From assembly GCA_030590405.1 (NCBI GenBank), contig JAUUYO010000048.1:1-15636 (forward strand): a DNA stretch of 15,636 bases. Direction: 5' to 3'. The notes below the pieces were generated by a model that was not told where the DNA came from, ran no database searches, and was given only the letters and a program-made list of their open reading frames with translations. The stretch comes from Kangiellaceae bacterium (GTDB lineage Bacteria; Pseudomonadota; Gammaproteobacteria; Enterobacterales; Kangiellaceae). Positions 6,075 to 13,397 of the stretch are shown piece after piece (position 1 is the first letter of the stretch; each line of letters opens with the position of its first letter). A program made the translations under genes and the position numbers.

Positions 6075-6686
6075 ATGAAAATCGATAATCCATTGACTAA
6101 GGTTGAAATTATATTGATCGATAATTTTGATTCCTTCACCTACAACCTCGTTAACCAACTCAAGCCATTAGTTAATCAGGTAAAGGTTTTTAGGAATAAC
6201 GTTTGCTTGCAACAGTTAGCCGATAAAGAATTTAATAGCGAAAAACAACAAATTATTGTGTTATCACCCGGCCCCGGGAATCCCGATGGCGCAGGCATCA
6301 CCCTGGCAGTTATAGAAAAATACAAAGGCATCATCCCAATTATGGGAATTTGTCTCGGACACCAGGCTATCATACAAAGTTATGCGGGAACCATTGGCGC
6401 CGCAAAAAGCATTATTCATGGCAAAACCTGCGATGTTCACCTGGACAACAACGAGCAAGTATTATTTGCAGGGCTAGAATCACCCTTTCGAGCGGCTCGA
6501 TATCACTCGTTAGCAGCAACAAAAGTTCCCAGCCAATTAAAAATAATCGCGACTTCACAAGATGACGTGATGGCAGTAAAACATGAAAAAGAGAAGGTGT
6601 TGGGTTTTCAATTTCATCCAGAATCTATATTAACTCCTGAAGGCGCTCAGCTAATGAAACAATCACTGCAATGGCTTTTGGGGTGA
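6075..6686 (+). CDS. trpG: anthranilate synthase component II (glutamine amidotransferase)
   Basis: Hydrolyses glutamine and channels ammonia to TrpE. The 203-residue protein is a stand-alone class I glutamine amidotransferase, unlike the TrpG-TrpD fusion of E. coli. It has IDNFDSFTYNLV at the N-terminus, LSPGPGNP, the nucleophile elbow GICLGHQ with catalytic Cys93, and the FHPES motif giving His181 and Glu183 of the catalytic triad. It starts 2 bases after the trpE stop codon, so translation of the two subunits is probably coupled and stoichiometric. It could also serve para-aminobenzoate synthase if no separate pabA exists; that cannot be judged here. Confidence 0.96.
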   Translation: MKIDNPLTKVEIILIDNFDSFTYNLVNQLKPLVNQVKVFRNNVCLQQLADKEFNSEKQQIIVLSPGPGNPDGAGITLAVIEKYKGIIPIMGICLGHQAIIQSYAGTIGAAKSIIHGKTCDVHLDNNEQVLFAGLESPFRAARYHSLAATKVPSQLKIIATSQDDVMAVKHEKEKVLGFQFHPESILTPEGAQLMKQSLQWLLG

Positions 6687-6704
6687 ATGATATAGAAATT
6701 TAGA

Positions 6705-6803
6705 CGTAGGTCGGATTAGGCTGTTTTTAGCCGTCATCCGACATTGACGCAATTAAATAGCAACGGTGTATTACGAGCAAAAAACGCTCTAATACACCCT
6801 ACG
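6705..6803. repeat. composite palindromic intergenic element between trpG and trpD
   Basis: Two adjacent hairpins are bounded by CGTAGG (6705-6710) and its complement CCTACG (6798-6803). Hairpin 1 pairs GTCGGAT (6710-6716) with ATCCGAC (6736-6742) and GGCT (6719-6722) with AGCC (6729-6732). Hairpin 2 pairs GGTGTATTA (6765-6773) with TAATACACC (6790-6798) and GAGC (6775-6778) with GCTC (6786-6789). The GTAGGTCGGAT and GTGTATTA cores resemble short palindromic repeats scattered between genes in many proteobacteria. There is no T-run, so it is not a terminator. It separates two genes that are adjacent or fused in related operons and may act as an RNA stability or processing element. Confidence 0.75.
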
Positions 6804-6822
6804 AGAAACAATCGAGAAAATA

Positions 6823-7905
6823 ATGAAAGACATACTGCAAAAAATATATAGTTTGGAAAATCTGGACCTTAGCGAATCACAAAAAATATTCGAAGCCCTG
6901 ATTAAAGGTCAGTTATCCGAAATTGAAATGACCAGCTTGCTAGTCAGTTTAAAAATGAAAGGTGAGCAACCTACAGAAATAGCCGGTGCAGCTGAAGCCT
7001 TGCGACAACATGCTCAGCACTTCCCAAAACCCGACTACCCCACGGCTGACTCCTGTGGAACAGGTGGTAGCGGGATGAATACCGTCAATATTTCAACGAT
7101 GGTGGCGGTTTTATTGGCAGAATTGGGGCTGCCGATGGTTAAACACGGAAACCGGTCGATATCCTCCAAATGTGGCTCGGCAGATGTTTTAGAGCGACTC
7201 GGTTTTAAAATTGATCTTAATCCAGAACAGGCAAGAAGATGTCTGGATGAATTAAATTTTTGTTTCTTATTTGCCCCCAATTATCATCCGGGCGTTAAAC
7301 ACGTTATGCCGGTTCGTAATCAGCTACAAACACGAACTATCTTTAACCTTTTGGGTCCTTTGATCAATCCGGCAAATCCAGAATTTCAGTTAATGGGTGT
7401 CTATTCAGCGGAGCTATGTTTACCTGCGGCTGAAACGCTAAAGTTGGCAGGATGTCGAACAGCAATGTTAGTGCATAGTGCGGGTTATGACGAAATTACT
7501 TTGCATAACGATACTAAAGTGGTTGAGCTAGAAAGTGGCGCAATTAAATCTTATACCATTTCAAATCAGGACTTCGCTTTACCCTCTTGTTTTAAAGAAG
7601 ATATCACTGGCAATGATCCTGAGTTAAACGCAGAGATTTTTGTTGATATTCTAAGTGGAAATCTTGATAGTAAAAAGAAGATTGCCATAGCTAATACCGT
7701 TGCAGCCAATGCGGCAGCACTACTTAAATTATCAAGTAAAGCCCGCTCTCTAAAAGAAGGTGCCGAGCAGGCATTGAACTTAATTAGTAGCGGCAAGACT
7801 ATCAACCGACTCAATCAATTAATAGCGCTTAGTCAGAGTTTTGAAAGCAATCCAGCATCAGCTGCCGCAGGCAATAATCCAGATTTGGAGACCAGCAATG
7901 CCTAA
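6823..7905 (+). CDS. trpD: anthranilate phosphoribosyltransferase
   Basis: Transfers the phosphoribosyl group of PRPP to anthranilate, the second step of the tryptophan branch. The 360-residue product has a helical N-terminal domain (about 1-70) and the glycosyltransferase fold with PRPP-binding motif CGTGGSGMNTVNIST (78-92), KHGNRSISSKCGSADVLE (107-124) and NLLGPLINP. It lacks any fused glutamine amidotransferase domain. The C-terminal 20 or so residues are low-complexity (NPASAAAGNNPDL) and are encoded just before, and overlapping by 8 bases, the start of trpCF. A GAG-containing ribosome binding site lies about 8 bases before the ATG, immediately downstream of the palindromic element. Confidence 0.97.
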   Translation: MKDILQKIYSLENLDLSESQKIFEALIKGQLSEIEMTSLLVSLKMKGEQPTEIAGAAEALRQHAQHFPKPDYPTADSCGTGGSGMNTVNISTMVAVLLAELGLPMVKHGNRSISSKCGSADVLERLGFKIDLNPEQARRCLDELNFCFLFAPNYHPGVKHVMPVRNQLQTRTIFNLLGPLINPANPEFQLMGVYSAELCLPAAETLKLAGCRTAMLVHSAGYDEITLHNDTKVVELESGAIKSYTISNQDFALPSCFKEDITGNDPELNAEIFVDILSGNLDSKKKIAIANTVAANAAALLKLSSKARSLKEGAEQALNLISSGKTINRLNQLIALSQSFESNPASAAAGNNPDLETSNA

Positions 7906-9292
7906 CAACATCCTTGCTGAAATTGTAACCAACAAAGAGCAGGAGCTGGTTACTCGTAAAAAAAAATTATCCGTTGATGATTTAAAGAACAACATCAAAT
8001 CTTCCAATCGAAGTTTTTATGATGCGCTCAACAACGAAAAATCGGATTTTATTTTCGAGTGCAAAAAAGCCTCGCCTTCAAAAGGTCTGATTAGAAAAAA
8101 TTTCGACCTATCTGAAATATTATCAGTCTACAAAGACTTCGCCAGTGCCATTTCGGTACTCACTGATTACACTTACTTTAAAGGCAGCTTTGAGTATTTA
8201 ATTCAGGCCAGTCAACTGGTTAAGCAACCAATTTTATGCAAAGATTTTTTTATTGATACTTATCAGGTTTATGAAGCTCGTTATTTTGGTGCCGATGCCA
8301 TTTTATTGATGTTGTCAGTGTTAGACGATGCACAATATATTCAGCTTGCTGACGTTGCCAAACAACTCAACCTGGATATTTTAACCGAAGTACATGATAG
8401 CGAAGAGTTGCAAAGATCGATTAAACTAAAAGCACGGATAATCGGAATTAATAACCGAAATTTAAAAGATTTAACGATCGATCTGGCAACGACCGAAAAA
8501 CTCGTCGCACAAATACCGGCAGAGATTCGGCGGGATACATTAATTATCTCCGAATCAGGCATTAGCAATCGTCAACAAATAAAACGTTTAGCGCCACTGG
8601 TTAACGGATTTCTGATAGGCTCAAGCATTATGGCCGAACAAAACATTCGTAAACAATGTAAAAAATTAATCTATGGTACAACAAAGATATGCGGACTGAC
8701 TAGCGAACAAGCGGCTAAAAACGCGTATAAACAAGGTGCCGTATATGGAGGATTAATCTTCTACTCTAAATCACCTCGATGTGTCGATTTGCAGCAAGCC
8801 AAAGCAATCATCAAAGCCGCCCCACTTGATTATGTGGGCGTATTTGTCAATGAAGATGAACAAATATTAATTCATACGGCCACCAAACTGGCACTAAAAG
8901 TGATTCAATTGCATGGTGATGAAACCTTTGAATATATTAAGACCATAAAAAAAGCCTTACCTCAATGTGAACTATGGAAAGCAATTAATATCAAAGATAA
9001 CTCCATAGCAATCTCTCCGTTGCTCGAAGGCGATAATAATATCGACCGATACCTACTGGACACCCATAATGGACAAATGCGCGGCGGCAGTGGACAGCCA
9101 TTTGATTGGTCATTACTTGAAAAAATCGATAAAGAAAAAATCATGCTCGCAGGTGGCATCGACATTAACAATATAAAAGCTGCGAACAAACTCAATACTT
9201 TTGGCCTAGATATTAATTCAGGTGTAGAAGATTCTCCGGGAATTAAGAGCGAATCTAAAATTACCACAATATTTGAAGCTTTAAGAGCTTAA
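7898..9292 (+). CDS. trpCF: bifunctional indole-3-glycerol phosphate synthase / phosphoribosylanthranilate isomerase
   Basis: A fusion of TrpF (isomerase, step 3) and TrpC (synthase, step 4), as in E. coli and Vibrio. The 464 residues divide into an N-terminal IGPS barrel (1 to about 255) and a C-terminal PRAI barrel (about 260-464). IGPS catalytic residues are visible: Glu54 and Lys56 in FECKKASPSKG, Lys115 in LCKDF, Glu164 in LTEVHD, Asn185 in GINNRNL and Glu219 in ISESGI. PRAI residues are Cys265 in KICGLT and Asp388 in LLDTHNGQMRGGSGQPFDW, with the phosphate-binding LAGGID and GLDINSGVE. The reading frame is open further upstream, but the ATG at 7898 has GGAG at the right distance and matches the family N-terminus; it overlaps the end of trpD by 8 bases, indicating translational coupling. 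Confidence 0.97.
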   Translation: MPNNILAEIVTNKEQELVTRKKKLSVDDLKNNIKSSNRSFYDALNNEKSDFIFECKKASPSKGLIRKNFDLSEILSVYKDFASAISVLTDYTYFKGSFEYLIQASQLVKQPILCKDFFIDTYQVYEARYFGADAILLMLSVLDDAQYIQLADVAKQLNLDILTEVHDSEELQRSIKLKARIIGINNRNLKDLTIDLATTEKLVAQIPAEIRRDTLIISESGISNRQQIKRLAPLVNGFLIGSSIMAEQNIRKQCKKLIYGTTKICGLTSEQAAKNAYKQGAVYGGLIFYSKSPRCVDLQQAKAIIKAAPLDYVGVFVNEDEQILIHTATKLALKVIQLHGDETFEYIKTIKKALPQCELWKAINIKDNSIAISPLLEGDNNIDRYLLDTHNGQMRGGSGQPFDWSLLEKIDKEKIMLAGGIDINNIKAANKLNTFGLDINSGVEDSPGIKSESKITTIFEALRA

Positions 9293-9318
9293 TTAGATAA
9301 CAAATTGGAACAGATATA

Positions 9319-10491
9319 ATGACAAAACTAAACAGATATTTCGGCGAATTTGGTGGCATGTTCGTCCCGGAACTACTTGTTCCCGCGTTAACCCAACTGG
9401 AAGAAGCATTTATTGATTCTCAGTCAGATGATGATTTCAAAAAAACTTTTTCTAGCCTACTGAAAGATTATGCAGGTAGACCGACCCCACTAACTTTAAC
9501 CAGTAATTTTTCGCCAAATGAAAAAGTTAAGATCTACCTAAAGCGAGAAGATTTATTACACGGCGGCGCTCACAAAACTAATCAGGTATTAGGCCAGGCA
9601 TTACTCGCAAAACGCATGGGTAAAAAAGAAATTATCGCTGAAACCGGCGCAGGCCAACATGGGGTGGCGACTGCAATTGCTTGTGCCTTACTCGGCCTTA
9701 AATGTCGCATTTATATGGGCGAAAAAGATTGCGCCAGGCAACAGCCGAACGTCTACCGAATGGAATTAATGGGCGCGACAGTTATTCCAGTCTCAGCCGG
9801 TAGTGGCACTTTAAAAGATGCGGTCAATGAAGCTTTGCGGGACTGGTCTTCATCTTACAAAGAAGCTCATTATCTTTTGGGCACTGCGGCGGGACCACAC
9901 CCCTTCCCGACGATGGTCAGAGAGTTTCAAAAAATGATCGGCGAAGAAGCGCACCAACAAATAATCGAAAAAGAAGGTCGTCTTCCCGATTACGCGATTG
10001 CTTGTGTGGGTGGTGGCTCAAATGCGATTGGATTATTCCATGAATTTATTCCTTATGAATCAGTTAAATTGATCGGCGTTGAACCTGCTGGCAAAGGGCT
10101 AGATACCAATCAACATGGCGCAACTTTAACTAAAGGTAAAAAAGGCGTCCTGCACGGAACCCATACTTTTGTAATGCAAGATAAAGAAGGTCAAATTGAA
10201 GAATCTTATTCCATATCAGCAGGCCTGGATTATCCAGCGGTTGGTCCACAACACGCTCACTTAAAAAATATCGGCCGCGTTGAATATGTTTCGGTTACGG
10301 ATGTTCAAGCCTTATCAGCTTTTCGACAATTATCTCGGTGCGAAGGGATCATTCCCGCACTGGAATCATCACACGCACTGGCCTACGTATTACAACTCGC
10401 TGAAAAAATAACAGAAGAAACGACGATAATAGTTAACTTATCCGGCCGCGGCGATAAAGATTTGGAGTATGTTAGATCTCTAAACGATTAA
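9319..10491 (+). CDS. trpB: tryptophan synthase beta subunit
   Basis: Pyridoxal phosphate enzyme that condenses indole with serine to give tryptophan, forming an alpha2-beta2 complex with TrpA. The 390 residues match the usual length of about 395. Conserved elements are FGEFGGMFVPE at the N-terminus, the cofactor lysine Lys86 in HGGAHKTNQ, the catalytic Glu108 in AETGAGQHG, the phosphate-binding GGGSN at 231-235, and LSGRGDKD near the C-terminus. The ATG follows trpCF by 26 bases with a modest GGA ribosome binding site. This is the canonical TrpB1 form that pairs with TrpA, consistent with trpA being next. Confidence 0.98.
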   Translation: MTKLNRYFGEFGGMFVPELLVPALTQLEEAFIDSQSDDDFKKTFSSLLKDYAGRPTPLTLTSNFSPNEKVKIYLKREDLLHGGAHKTNQVLGQALLAKRMGKKEIIAETGAGQHGVATAIACALLGLKCRIYMGEKDCARQQPNVYRMELMGATVIPVSAGSGTLKDAVNEALRDWSSSYKEAHYLLGTAAGPHPFPTMVREFQKMIGEEAHQQIIEKEGRLPDYAIACVGGGSNAIGLFHEFIPYESVKLIGVEPAGKGLDTNQHGATLTKGKKGVLHGTHTFVMQDKEGQIEESYSISAGLDYPAVGPQHAHLKNIGRVEYVSVTDVQALSAFRQLSRCEGIIPALESSHALAYVLQLAEKITEETTIIVNLSGRGDKDLEYVRSLND

Positions 10492-10597
10492 ACCAATATC
10501 AAAACTTTTGTCGGGTTTCGCTACACTCAACGCTAACCGATATTTATATAAAATTAATTTCTGGGGTATTATTCCACTCCCTACAAAGGCAAAAAAA
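10492..10597. repeat. probable palindromic repeat remnant between trpB and trpA
   Basis: A 106-base spacer separates two genes that are usually a few bases apart or overlapping. It contains TGTCGGGTTTCGCTACACTC from 10509, which resembles one arm of a common proteobacterial intergenic palindrome (GTCGGGTT, a central loop, then AACCCGAC). The other arm is degraded to AACCGA, so only TCGG(G)TT with AACCGA can still pair. No reading frame is convincing: the trpA frame is open back to a TTG at 10508, but its translation there has no family similarity. Confidence 0.4.
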
Positions 10598-11407
10598 ATG
10601 AGTCATCGATACCAAAATAAATTTAAACAATTAAAAGAAAGCAACCAGGGCGCATTTGTCCCTTTTGTCACATTATGCGACCCCAACTTTGAATTAAGCT
10701 TAAAAATAGTTCGCTGTTTAATCGAAAACGGCGCTGATGCATTGGAGCTTGGCCTGCCCTTTTCTGATCCCATCGCTGATGGACCAGTCATCCAGAAAGC
10801 TTCCATTCGAGCGTTACAAGCAGGCGCAACAATAAGTCAATGTTTTGAACTCATAAAAATCATACGTCAGGAATATCCTGAAATCCCGGTAGGCCTGTTG
10901 CTTTACTCCAATCTGGTAGTTGCGAATGGCATTGGCAACTTTTATCAAGCTGCGGAAAAAGCGGGGGTCGATTCTGCGTTAATCGCCGATGTGCCAATCA
11001 TTGAATCTGAACCATTTGTTGCAGAAGCTAAAAAACATAATATCCAACCCATTTTTATTGCAACCCCCAATGCACCTCAAGATGTTCTAAAACAAGTAGC
11101 TGAGCTAGGTCAAGGCTACACTTACTTATTAAGCCGTGCGGGTGTGACCGGTACCGATGTGAAAGCGGAAATGCCAATCGAGAACATCCTTTCTTCGCTA
11201 AAATCCTATAACGCACCACCAAGCCTGTTAGGTTTTGGAATTTCAGATATCGAGCAAGTCAAACAAGCAATAAATTTAGATGTTGATGGCGTAATTAGTG
11301 GTTCTGCGGTAGTAAAAATTATCCAGGATAATCTGGATGATGAAAATCAACTACTTCATCGACTTGGTGTTTTTATTAATCAAATGAAAGCGGCCACCTT
11401 GAAATAA
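10598..11407 (+). CDS. trpA: tryptophan synthase alpha subunit
   Basis: Cleaves indole-3-glycerol phosphate to indole and glyceraldehyde 3-phosphate; indole passes through a tunnel to TrpB. From the ATG at 10598 the product is 269 residues, against 268 in E. coli, with catalytic Glu50 in ALELGLPFSDP and Asp61 in IADGPVIQ, plus the phosphate-binding segments LSRAGVTGT and GFGIS near the C-terminal half. Upstream in-frame extension to a TTG at 10508 is rejected: the extra residues do not match the family, and AAAGG sits properly before the ATG. Last gene of the operon. Confidence 0.97.
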   Translation: MSHRYQNKFKQLKESNQGAFVPFVTLCDPNFELSLKIVRCLIENGADALELGLPFSDPIADGPVIQKASIRALQAGATISQCFELIKIIRQEYPEIPVGLLLYSNLVVANGIGNFYQAAEKAGVDSALIADVPIIESEPFVAEAKKHNIQPIFIATPNAPQDVLKQVAELGQGYTYLLSRAGVTGTDVKAEMPIENILSSLKSYNAPPSLLGFGISDIEQVKQAINLDVDGVISGSAVVKIIQDNLDDENQLLHRLGVFINQMKAATLK

Positions 11408-11423
11408 CTGCATATTTAAGCGC

Positions 11424-11444
11424 GGTCGTTCGTTTTAACGATCC
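11424..11444. terminator. weak hairpin at the end of the trp operon
   Basis: GGTCGTT (11424-11430) pairs with AACGATCC (11437-11444) with one bulged base and a 6-base loop. It lies 17 bases after the trpA stop, between trpA and the convergent anti-sigma gene, but has no T-run on either strand, so intrinsic termination is doubtful. The rest of 11408-11499 shows nothing else. Confidence 0.25.
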
Positions 11445-11499
11445 AACATTGCCCGTAATGGATAATAATGACGAGAGTTAGCTTAAGTGAAACAGCAGC

Positions 11500-12177
11500 T
11501 CAAATAGTCTTCGTTTGCCCATATACATCCTCTATATCTTGAACAGATTCTCCGATGATAATAATGCTACCGTTTTTTGTCGGATATATCTTTCCATTAA
11601 AACGATTGTCATTGAAGTTATTTTTATCGTCGACTCTGTCGCTACTAATAAAAAGAGTGACCGGATTATTATTGACTCTTACAACAATATGCATACCTTG
11701 TTTATTCCCAATGGTACATTTTCCAGCATAGGAAATATTTTGGGGTAGACCAGGCAAATCGAATCCAAGTTGTTTTATATTTGCACGAACGTGATCTGCA
11801 TTAATAGTAGAACCGGTCTCAACCAGATGGTCCAACTCATGATACACATGTGCCAAAGCTATATCTGTTAGTTTTTCGGCCTGCATGCCTAAAAAAATAA
11901 ATATCATTAGCGCAACAGAAGCGGCAATTGATAATGTTGATTTATATAAAAAGAAGTTGCCTGGGTGTTGAGTCGCTTGATTCAGCAATATTTTATCGGC
12001 CAGATTTTCAGGTACCTCAATCGTGATCGCTTCCTCTAGTTGTTTTTCAAACTTATAATTCACACTCATTCGTTCAAGATCTTTTTCTGACAAATCATTG
12101 AAATCAGCTTCATTGAGATTATGAATTTCATTAGATGGTGATGCTAACTCTCGACGTTTTTTTTCTAACTCATCCAT
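11500..12177 (-). CDS. DUF3379-family membrane anti-sigma factor
   Basis: Predicted inner-membrane protein that holds the neighbouring ECF sigma factor inactive until a signal arrives. From the ATG at 12177 it has 225 residues; a GTG three codons upstream is possible, but the ATG has AGGTG at good spacing and gives the N-terminus MDELEKKRREL typical of DUF3379. The cytoplasmic N-terminal part (1 to about 77) is acidic and helical with VPENLADKILLNQ. One membrane helix covers about 80-98. The C-terminal periplasmic part begins with a His-rich stretch, AHVYHELDHL (His110, His113, His117), and contains one Cys (154). It overlaps the end of the sigma gene by 8 bases. The His cluster could bind a metal ion, which would fit the adjacent metal-related peptide genes, but this is inference. 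Confidence 0.8.
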   Translation of the reverse strand: MDELEKKRRELASPSNEIHNLNEADFNDLSEKDLERMSVNYKFEKQLEEAITIEVPENLADKILLNQATQHPGNFFLYKSTLSIAASVALMIFIFLGMQAEKLTDIALAHVYHELDHLVETGSTINADHVRANIKQLGFDLPGLPQNISYAGKCTIGNKQGMHIVVRVNNNPVTLFISSDRVDDKNNFNDNRFNGKIYPTKNGSIIIIGESVQDIEDVYGQTKTI

Positions 12178-12682
12178 TTTTTTCACCTACTTTAACATTT
12201 GCGCTAAACATCATTTTTTTTAGCTCTGCACGCGCTCTAAATAATCTTGTTGAAACGGTATTTGAGTTTAAACTCATCATTTTTGCAATTTCATCGGTAG
12301 AAAACCCTGCGATAATTTGAAGTACGAGCGGCTCTCTATATTCATCAGACAATTTCATTATCGCTCTTTGCAATGCTATTTTATCTATCTCGTTGTTTTT
12401 GTCTGCAATATGCTGAAGGTTCCACTCTTCAGAAAGCTCAATCATAGGTAATTGTTTACGCGTAAAGCGGCGTGCATTCTCACGATTTAAAATAGTAAAA
12501 AGCCATGGTTTTGCTGCATCAAGACTCTTGAGTTGATTGAGGTTCTTCCATGCGCGAGTGAAAGTCTCTTGAACTAGATCTTCGGCAACTTGCTTATTTT
12601 TGCAAGACCAAAATGCATATCGATATAGCGGTTTATAAAAACTTCTTACTAAGTTCTCATATTGCCTAATTTTAGTTGACAC
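12170..12682 (-). CDS. ECF-type RNA polymerase sigma factor
   Basis: Extracytoplasmic-function sigma factor of 170 residues that directs RNA polymerase to a small stress regulon. Region 2 lies at about residues 10-78 with the core-binding and -10 recognition stretch DLVQETFTRAWKN (35-47) and PWLFTILNRENARRF. Region 4, the -35 recognition helix-turn-helix, lies at about 105-155 (LSDEYREPLVLQIIAGFSTDEIAKMMSLNSNTVSTRLFRAR). No sigma region 3 or extra domain is present. The start is a GTG at 12682 with no ATG nearby; AGGTG lies somewhat far upstream. Overlap with the DUF3379 gene and divergence from the bufferin-type cassette suggest a sigma/anti-sigma pair controlling those genes and itself. Confidence 0.9.
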   Translation of the reverse strand: MSTKIRQYENLVRSFYKPLYRYAFWSCKNKQVAEDLVQETFTRAWKNLNQLKSLDAAKPWLFTILNRENARRFTRKQLPMIELSEEWNLQHIADKNNEIDKIALQRAIMKLSDEYREPLVLQIIAGFSTDEIAKMMSLNSNTVSTRLFRARAELKKMMFSANVKVGEKNG

Positions 12683-13062
12683 TGTTTTACGACACCTGAT
12701 TGGTTAGTCATTTTACTATTTCACAATATTTATATTGGTATGGACTGTGTTACCTGACAGTCAAAGGATTAATCAGTTACAAGTATATGCCATATCGCGA
12801 ATTCAAGTAATAAGAACGAAAATTATAAGAGCGAAAATTATCTCCTAATATAATAGACATTCATTTAAACAAAATTCTTTCAAACATCATCCATCATTTA
12901 TTTCAGAAAGATAAACATCAAATAAACTACTAGGTAAATCAATGAGATAGAGTTAATTAAGCGTTTTTTATTTTTTTTTGAAAGAAAAATAGAAGAGCCA
13001 GTGTCTTTTATCTAAGCATATTCAACAATTACACCATATTCAACTACACAAAGGAGAATAAA
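12683..13062. promoter_or_regulatory. divergent control region between the sigma factor and the bufferin cassette
   Basis: No gene is visible in 380 AT-rich bases. Notable elements are an inverted repeat GACTGT-N8-ACAGTC at 12743-12762, a tandem pair of 15-bp repeats (ATAAGAACGAAAATT, then ATAAGAGCGAAAATT) at 12810-12839, and a T-rich tract at 12964-12979. A TTGACT on the minus strand overlaps the inverted repeat and a GTAACA lies inside it, either of which could be a -35 element for the sigma gene. I could not identify a convincing matched promoter for the plus-strand operon. Confidence 0.45.
12743..12762. promoter_or_regulatory. inverted repeat, candidate operator upstream of the sigma factor gene
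   Basis: Perfect 6-bp arms GACTGT and ACAGTC are separated by 8 bases, a geometry common for dimeric regulators. It lies about 60-80 bases before the sigma gene start and overlaps a possible -35 box on that strand. The cognate protein is unknown. Confidence 0.3.
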
Positions 13063-13335
13063 ATGCATCAATCTACAAAAACTTTAACATCTATGGCAAT
13101 CACTGGTCTTTTAATGACGGGGCTTGCAATGCAATCTGGTGAAGTTCAGGCGGCAAAAAAAGGATTCGAAAAATGTTATGGCGTAGCCAAAAAAGGCAAG
13201 AATGATTGTGGCACTAGCAAACACTCTTGTGCTGCAAACGCGACTGCTGATGGTGAACCTGATGAATGGATTTATGTACCCGAAGGAACTTGTGAGAAAA
13301 TTGTCGATGGTTCACTAGAAAAACCTAAGGCCTAA
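13063..13335 (+). CDS. bufA: bufferin-type RiPP precursor (DUF2282 family)
   Basis: Small secreted peptide that, in described bufferin systems, is modified by a MNIO enzyme on cysteines to become a copper-chelating natural product. The 90 residues show a Sec-type signal peptide (Lys6, hydrophobic stretch 11-23, probable cleavage after VQA at 30) and a mature part with four cysteines at 38, 49, 56 and 77. They lie in the DUF2282 pattern FEKCYGVAKKGKNDC, HSCAAN and YVPEGTCEKIVDGSL. The inner two cysteines (49 and 56) correspond to those modified in the family, as far as I recall. AAAGGAG stands 7 bases before the ATG, a strong site suited to an abundant product. The maturase gene follows after 62 bases that hold a stable hairpin. 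The family assignment is firm; copper binding here is inferred. Confidence 0.85.
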   Translation: MHQSTKTLTSMAITGLLMTGLAMQSGEVQAAKKGFEKCYGVAKKGKNDCGTSKHSCAANATADGEPDEWIYVPEGTCEKIVDGSLEKPKA

Positions 13336-13357
13336 ATATTTACCCGCGTTGTCAAAA

Positions 13358-13384
13358 GAGCGAAAGGTTTCCAAACTTTCGCTC
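13358..13384 (+). promoter_or_regulatory. stable hairpin between precursor and maturase genes
   Basis: Perfect 9-bp stem GAGCGAAAG (13358-13366) with CTTTCGCTC (13376-13384) and a 9-base loop. No T-run follows; instead the bufB ribosome binding site AAAAGGAG begins right after the stem. It may protect the 3' end of the precursor message or dampen translation of the maturase, giving more precursor than enzyme. Confidence 0.6.
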
Positions 13385-13397
13385 AAAAGGAGTAACC

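Noticed and set aside
7841..7897. Upstream extension of trpCF from the ATG at 7841
   Set aside because: It would overlap trpD by 65 bases; the ATG at 7898 matches the family N-terminus and has GGAG in front.
10508..10597. Upstream extension of trpA from a TTG
   Set aside because: The added 30 residues have no family similarity and the ATG at 10598 has a proper ribosome binding site and gives the expected length.
12960..12980. T-rich tract as a terminator
   Set aside because: There is no stable stem before it; it is probably just AT-rich promoter DNA.
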